The position numbers and the translations under genes were made by a program. The notes beneath the pieces were generated by a model. The model saw only the letters and a program-made list of their open reading frames with translations. It searched no databases and was not told where the DNA came from. A stretch of 64,000 nt of DNA from Phytoseiulus persimilis (Eukaryota > Arthropoda > Arachnida > Mesostigmata > Phytoseiidae): contig CM075104.1 of assembly GCA_037576195.1 (NCBI GenBank), forward strand, positions 9,926,775 through 9,990,774, written 5' to 3'. Numbering within the stretch: position 1 is the first letter of the stretch; every line of letters begins with the position of its first letter. Below, in pieces: positions 59,581-64,000 of the stretch.

Positions 59581-60334
59581 AGTAAAAATATGATCCAGAC
59601 CGGGGCGAAATTATCTCCGAGAATTCCCCGTGGGGCACGGATTCGAATACCTAGAAGAATTTACATGATGCCAGGATAATCCGGATGGGAAGAGCAACTA
59701 CGCTTAGATGCTATTCATATCCGAAATCTGCCCCGGAGAGAGTTCTGGAGTTCAAAGATGAACTCCAGGTTGACCCAGAGGCACTCAAAGAAGAATCACC
59801 TAGAGAAGCACTCCTTCTCCCGGCGCCACGATCTGGAGCGTATCGTTAGCCCCGTCGCCACGATCTGGGGCATATTTTGGTCCCTGGCGCCATGATCTGG
59901 GGCATATTTTGGGGCCCGAGCGGAGGAAGTTTGCCGACCCCCGCCGCGGACGAACTACCTCGGATTTCGCAGCGAAGCGCGATAGGGTACGCTAGTAAGA
60001 AATATAAGTGATAACGGAGAAAACACTCACGACCGATTCCTGGCGACTGTAGCGAGATTACTGGGATTCTCAAGAAATCTCTTGGGTCGTGGCTGGAGCC
60101 CGGCCGCTCATGTATATGCAGTATGTATGGGAGCATGACTGTGCGATAGTGTATGCGCAGCACTCATGTGTCTGTGGAGTTCGCTCATGGCCTTGAAGAA
60201 TCTCTATGGTATGGTATTTATTGATTCAGATCTGGTTTACGGTGTTCATGTAACATCTATCACCATTCTTTCTTCCGTGTCAGGAGCGTAGCAGCAGATC
60301 GTAGGACTTCTGGCCCAGCATATTGAGGGGTCTC
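59581..60334. other. Interval holding a small tandem triplicate
   Basis: Contains the 32-bp triplicate at 59822-59915. Otherwise nothing recognised; the minus frame at 59846-60163 is low in information. Confidence 0.5.
59822..59915. repeat. 32-bp tandem repeat, three copies
   Basis: The GGCGCCACGATCTGGAGCGT-like unit begins at 59822, 59854 and 59886. The second and third copies share GATCTGGGGCATATTTTGG exactly; the first has drifted. Confidence 0.85.
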
Positions 60335-60985
60335 TCATTTCCTCCTGCAGGCCAAATCATTCTCCAGACCTGGTTTCAGCGACATTTCTCGCTTCCGGTT
60401 GATCTCTTGTGTTTCTCTAATCCTTTTTCTTATCTGAGAATTAGATAAGTTCATGCACGATTCTTCCCTATCTGGAGCCATAACCTCAATCCTTTCACTG
60501 TGTCTGATTTTGCTCTGCGCTTCCCTCGCCTCAAGCGGGGGCCAGCCGACTTCGCCAATAATGAATTCGTTTGCGACTCTGATGTGAGGGATGCCTGAAG
60601 CCCATCTCTCCGCTTCCCGTTGCCCATTTTCTAGCGCTTCGAGGAGGTTGCCTGTGATCACCAGGACCGAGTTCGCGTATGTTAGTTGCAGAACTGCGGC
60701 CGCTCCCCTTTGTGCTCTGGAGACTTCAAATCCATTGAAGCCCCAAATGGAAGTTGCGTGCATTTGGCTCAATGATTGCGTCGCCTATCTCTCCCGAATG
60801 GATTCCTTCTTTACTTTTAGGAAGTTTTCTGAGTGAGACAAGTTGATCCTTAAATATTTGTATTCGTTCGCAAACGAAAATGGCTTCCGTTGTATCCGTA
60901 GTCCTTCACAATTCGGTTCTCTCCTCGCTGCGTATACGACTATGGCACTCTTTGTGGGGGCGAAGAAAATGTCTTTCTCGTCCCC
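60335..60985 (-). pseudogene. LINE reverse-transcriptase tail and C-terminal domain fragment
   Basis: On the minus strand, FFAPTKSAIVVYAARREPNC then SFANEYKYLRINLSHSENFL is the end of the RT palm and the thumb (K(S/T)....YS and Y-K-Y-L-G-v-x-L blocks; here the G is R). A second frame gives FNGFEVSRAQRGAAAVLQLT, RWASGIPHIRVAN and GEVGWPPLEAREAQSKIRH, matching the C-terminal region of many arthropod LINEs (R.ilg.p...N..i.gE.Gw.pl..r...). A stop and frame change (60785) separates the parts. The catalytic FADD region is missing. The 5' side joins the hAT fragment directly at about 60985-60990. Confidence 0.7.
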
Positions 60986-60989
60986 GAAG

Positions 60990-61850
60990 GTACTTGTTAC
61001 CTTGAAATAACCTCTGTCTCGGGCGATCCTCCGCCCTTGACCTTGACTGCTCCGCATTTCCGATAGAATTTTCGCAAATAAACTTCGGGTCCAAGGTTGA
61101 CATGTCCTTTGTTTTGAGTTTTTCGACGATCGTTGGTCAAGCTCCGAACATGCTGCTCATGGTTGCGAGATCTGTCCTGAGCGAAGACTCCTCGGAACTT
61201 ATTTAGCACTTGGGATCGGGGTTGCCCCATCGGCATTAAGGGGGGCACTGATGAGGTTCTTGAGGTTTTCGAAATGAACCGCATAGTGAAGGGCGGCCTG
61301 GGTCCGAATTCCCCAACACGTGACAATCGGGCGAGGGCGGCGAGGGAATGAGGGACGGATGGCGACTGGGAAAGTTTGCCGAACTTCTTCCGTGACTCTG
61401 TGGAGTCCATACGCTACATGAGGAACGTGGCATATTTCCTGGAAGAGTCCTCGTAGTGTTTGACCGGCTTTCCTCATTTAGGAAGCTGCATCGGTAGCAA
61501 AGAGGAGAAAGCGCTAATGTTGTGTTTCGCCTAGACACAGGATCGTCAGGCTTTTGAAGACGAGCTCAGCGCTCGTGGTCGAATCCGTCGCGTATAGAGC
61601 CTCGCGAGCCGAGAGGGAATTTCCACCAGGACTCCCTATCATCAGCTCATCAATGATCATGCTGGCCACGCAACGTCCGCACGAATTTGTGGTCTCATCC
61701 ATGGACATTAATAGGGGCGAATCACCGGCCGACCTCCTTATCCTGTTCAGAGTTTCACCGTATAATGCCGTAACTTAACTGTCCCTGAGGCTGGTCGGAA
61801 ATGGCACATGCTGGCCTCACCAGCATTCGAGGATCCTGACGTTCTGCTAT
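60990..61850 (-). pseudogene. hAT transposase (CGBP1-like group) fragment, frameshifted
   Basis: Read on the minus strand across three frames, this covers much of the transposase body. GQHVPFPTSLRDS then VTALYGETLNRIRR leads into SMDETTNSCGRCVASMIIDE (first catalytic Asp, D-E-T-T box of the RNase-H-like fold). Then FLLFATDAAS (second Asp), GLFQEICHVPHVAYGLHRVT (C..H.GLHRV box) and TCWGIRTQAALHYAVHFENL (T-R-W-G..L.A..Y..H box, here TCWG). Last come the helical stretch SSMFGAxPTIVEKLKTK and a run resembling ..kF..vl..NPGy. Stops at about 61511 and elsewhere plus frame changes make it dead. The C-terminal dimerisation domain is absent because a LINE fragment begins where it should follow. Confidence 0.72.
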
Positions 61851-64000
61851 GAAGTGAACTTACGAACTGTCGCACGAGAGGGCTTCGGTTCCCCATGGTT
61901 GTCTCTAACTCAGCGATACTGAATTGTGGCGTGAGCACGGAGACCTACGCGCTCGGAGATTCTCTCAATAATGCGCCATGGGGATATGGTGGCCCGTCGT
62001 TTGAGCGTCACACGCTGTTCAGCTCGACTCTGTTAGACTTTAGCTTGTCATTCTCTGAGCGTCTTGTGGGAGCATATTCTACGTATGAAGACCTCACCAT
62101 CGGTGGGAGCACGACGCAACCCAGAACGAGCCCTCGGGGAGAAACTGCTAGAGATATACGGGTGTCTTAGATGACGAGCTCTGAGCAATCGAAGACGTTT
62201 CCGTAGAACTTTGTAGAGCAGATGATTTCTACTGGAGGCTGCCAAGTCCGTCGATCAACTCACGCCCCTGAAATGTTCCAGCTCTAAGAGCCATTTTTGA
62301 GATATCCGTGTCAATAGGCTTTCTTACCCGGAGGGCGAATTTCCCTACCTCCTGCCCCCGATCATGACTTCAAACTCAACAAGAGCGTGGTTAGTCGGAG
62401 CCCCTTAAAATCTTCAGTGAGATATGCATTGCTTGGCTCCGCGCAATATCCTTTCACTGGAATAAATCGGTCCAAATAAGGATCCCTGAGTACTATTCGC
62501 ATCCAACTTTCCGACAGAAATGTTCCATGTAGAACAGCGGATTTGCTGACTCACGGTTTGCGGAATCAAGTGGGATGGATGGGTTCTGTCGGTCACGAGT
62601 GCCGGAACTGCATCGAGTGGGAGGGAGTGCATCCCAGTTTTAGTCAAAAGCCTAGCCGAAATGTTTCCTCGAACTTCCGTTCATCTTTGTGGTTAATGAT
62701 TCCACGCCGTATCAGCTCTTCAATTCACAGGTTGTCATCGATATAATCTTCATCATGAATAGCTCGCAATCTTCATCCCGGCCTTCGCCACGGAGCCGCA
62801 CAGGTCTTCGTCCGCGGAGAAACTTTTCACGAGGCGAACGCTGCCCGATGGAACCGACGAAAACGTCCGGAACTTTGTTCAAACATGGCAACAAGAAGTT
62901 TTCGCAGGGAACCGAGATCGATGAGATTAGAGTTGCGTAAGATCTCGCGAAGTTTGCTTAGTGTATGTATCTTGGCCTCGCTCGCACATCGAGTCCAGGA
63001 GCACATGCGTCTCGCTGCCTCGGACAGATTTTGAAAGACAAATCTGAGCAGGAACCAGTTTAAATGATCACCTGAGAACACTCGTCTCTGCGAAGAGTGT
63101 TTCTCACACATGCTCGAATGTATATGGTCGAGGAATGCCTCACAATCAATTCCGATGCATGGTTAACAATGGATTCCGAGGATAGGTTGACAATCAATCG
63201 ATTCATCAATTACTCAGCAACTGGATTGCCCGGCGCGCGATGACGGGCCGCCACTGTTCATCGCGGGGGCCGTCGGCGCCGTGTGTTTTCCAGTCGGCTG
63301 TCGGAAATGCCCGCGGCGCAAAATCCTGGCCTTGAGGCTCATGTCCTCGTCTCGGACACATAATAGGAAATCACGACTTATTACTTCCTTGAGGCAAAAC
63401 CGCAGACAAACCGACCGGGGAATACCCTCGCCGTTGTTGGAAGCACTGGCGTAGTCGGGGGGGGGGGGCTGCGCATGCTGTCCAATCCCCCTTCCCCAAG
63501 GAGCTCCTGAGCTCATACTATTGTAGTCGACTCGAATTTCGAGATTTGATAGAGGCTCTCGCTGGGAGATACTACCTCTTAAAATCCCATGAAGCCTCTT
63601 GGAAGGTTACGATTCCTGAGAGGAGGACTCAACGGAAGTCCCGGCCTCCCGCTGCCCCGTGTCTCATCTGAATTATTGAAAACCAGAGAACTTGAAATCA
63701 GAGAAAAACCAGATCATAGCTCAAGAATGGTTTGAGCTATGGCCAGGAACGACAGTTCGACCATGTCAAAACAGAAAGTGATCCCAAGTCCTCGTAGTGT
63801 CTCATCTAGCTTAGTCGGTGGGTGAAAACAAAGTTTGAAAAAGTTCCATCAGAAATATGCCCTGCATCGTCCATCTCAGGGCAGGATGAGGTGCGAGTGC
63901 TCATACGACTCTACATAAGTAGGATGCTGCTCCTACGATGCAATCGCCGTCTTCTCCCTCACGAGCTTTTCGTGCGTGATGAAGGCAACTCCAAGGAGTC
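61851..64000. other. About 2.1 kb without an assignable gene
   Basis: Short open frames only (61895-62170 plus, 62689-62940 plus, 62827-63111 minus, 63214-63516 minus). A 12-G tract is at 63457-63468. No domain or repeat recognised. Confidence 0.45.
63457..63468. repeat. Homopolymer G12
   Basis: Twelve consecutive G. Confidence 0.95.

Overview
The window is eukaryotic and animal. It holds one gene I can recognise in full, split into about twenty short exons with GT-AG introns, and it is otherwise dominated by decayed transposons, fold-back elements, minisatellites and homopolymer tracts. The gene encodes a relaxin-family-type leucine-rich-repeat GPCR (LGR type C: LDLa + LRRs + 7TM). Compact introns (about 80-130 bp between most repeat exons), balanced base composition and the transposon mix suggest an arthropod. 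A mite or other chelicerate is my best guess, held with low confidence. There are no operons, Shine-Dalgarno sites, CRISPR arrays, rRNA or convincing tRNA genes.

Layout. 0-2 kb: a frameshifted Tc1/mariner-like transposase (+) and the C-terminal dimerisation piece of a hAT transposase (-). 2-10 kb: no gene I can assign. 10.37-11.32 kb: a TA-flanked element with about 350-bp terminal inverted repeats. 11.7-12.0 kb: a dead reverse-transcriptase fragment. 12.4-23.5 kb (tail perhaps to 24.4 kb): the LGR gene on the + strand, with large introns at 14.4-16.1 and 19.2-22.9 kb. 24.4-32.8 kb: unassigned. 32.86-33.17 kb: a second hAT piece (+). 33.91-34.51 kb: a second, diverged copy of the 10.4-kb inverted-repeat element. 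34.5-43.0 kb: unassigned. 43.03-44.07 kb: a nearly perfect fold-back element with mariner-like ends. 44.1-49.7 kb: unassigned. 49.7-50.13 kb: LINE endonuclease fragment (-), abutting a 45-bp minisatellite (50.18-52.15 kb) with a higher-order period of about 520 bp. The same repeat recurs inverted at 53.0-53.36 kb and in the original orientation at 53.39-53.59 kb. 53.95-54.15 kb: possible retropepsin scrap (-). 59.15-59.58 kb: a second array with the same 15-codon design, also with opposed arms. 59.82-59.92 kb: a 32-bp triplicate. 60.3-61.85 kb: a LINE reverse-transcriptase/C-terminal fragment joined directly to a larger hAT fragment (both -). 62-64 kb: unassigned.

How it works together. The LGR gene looks intact: every splice junction from the LDLa exon to TM7 is phase-consistent, giving about 737 residues before any N-terminal exon, close to the usual relaxin-receptor length. 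I could not place its start codon or signal-peptide exon, and its C-terminal tail has two competing models. Everything else is mobile or repeat DNA whose coding parts are broken. Stop codons are scarce by composition, so open frames of 60-220 codons occur on both strands everywhere; I do not treat them as genes without a recognisable family.
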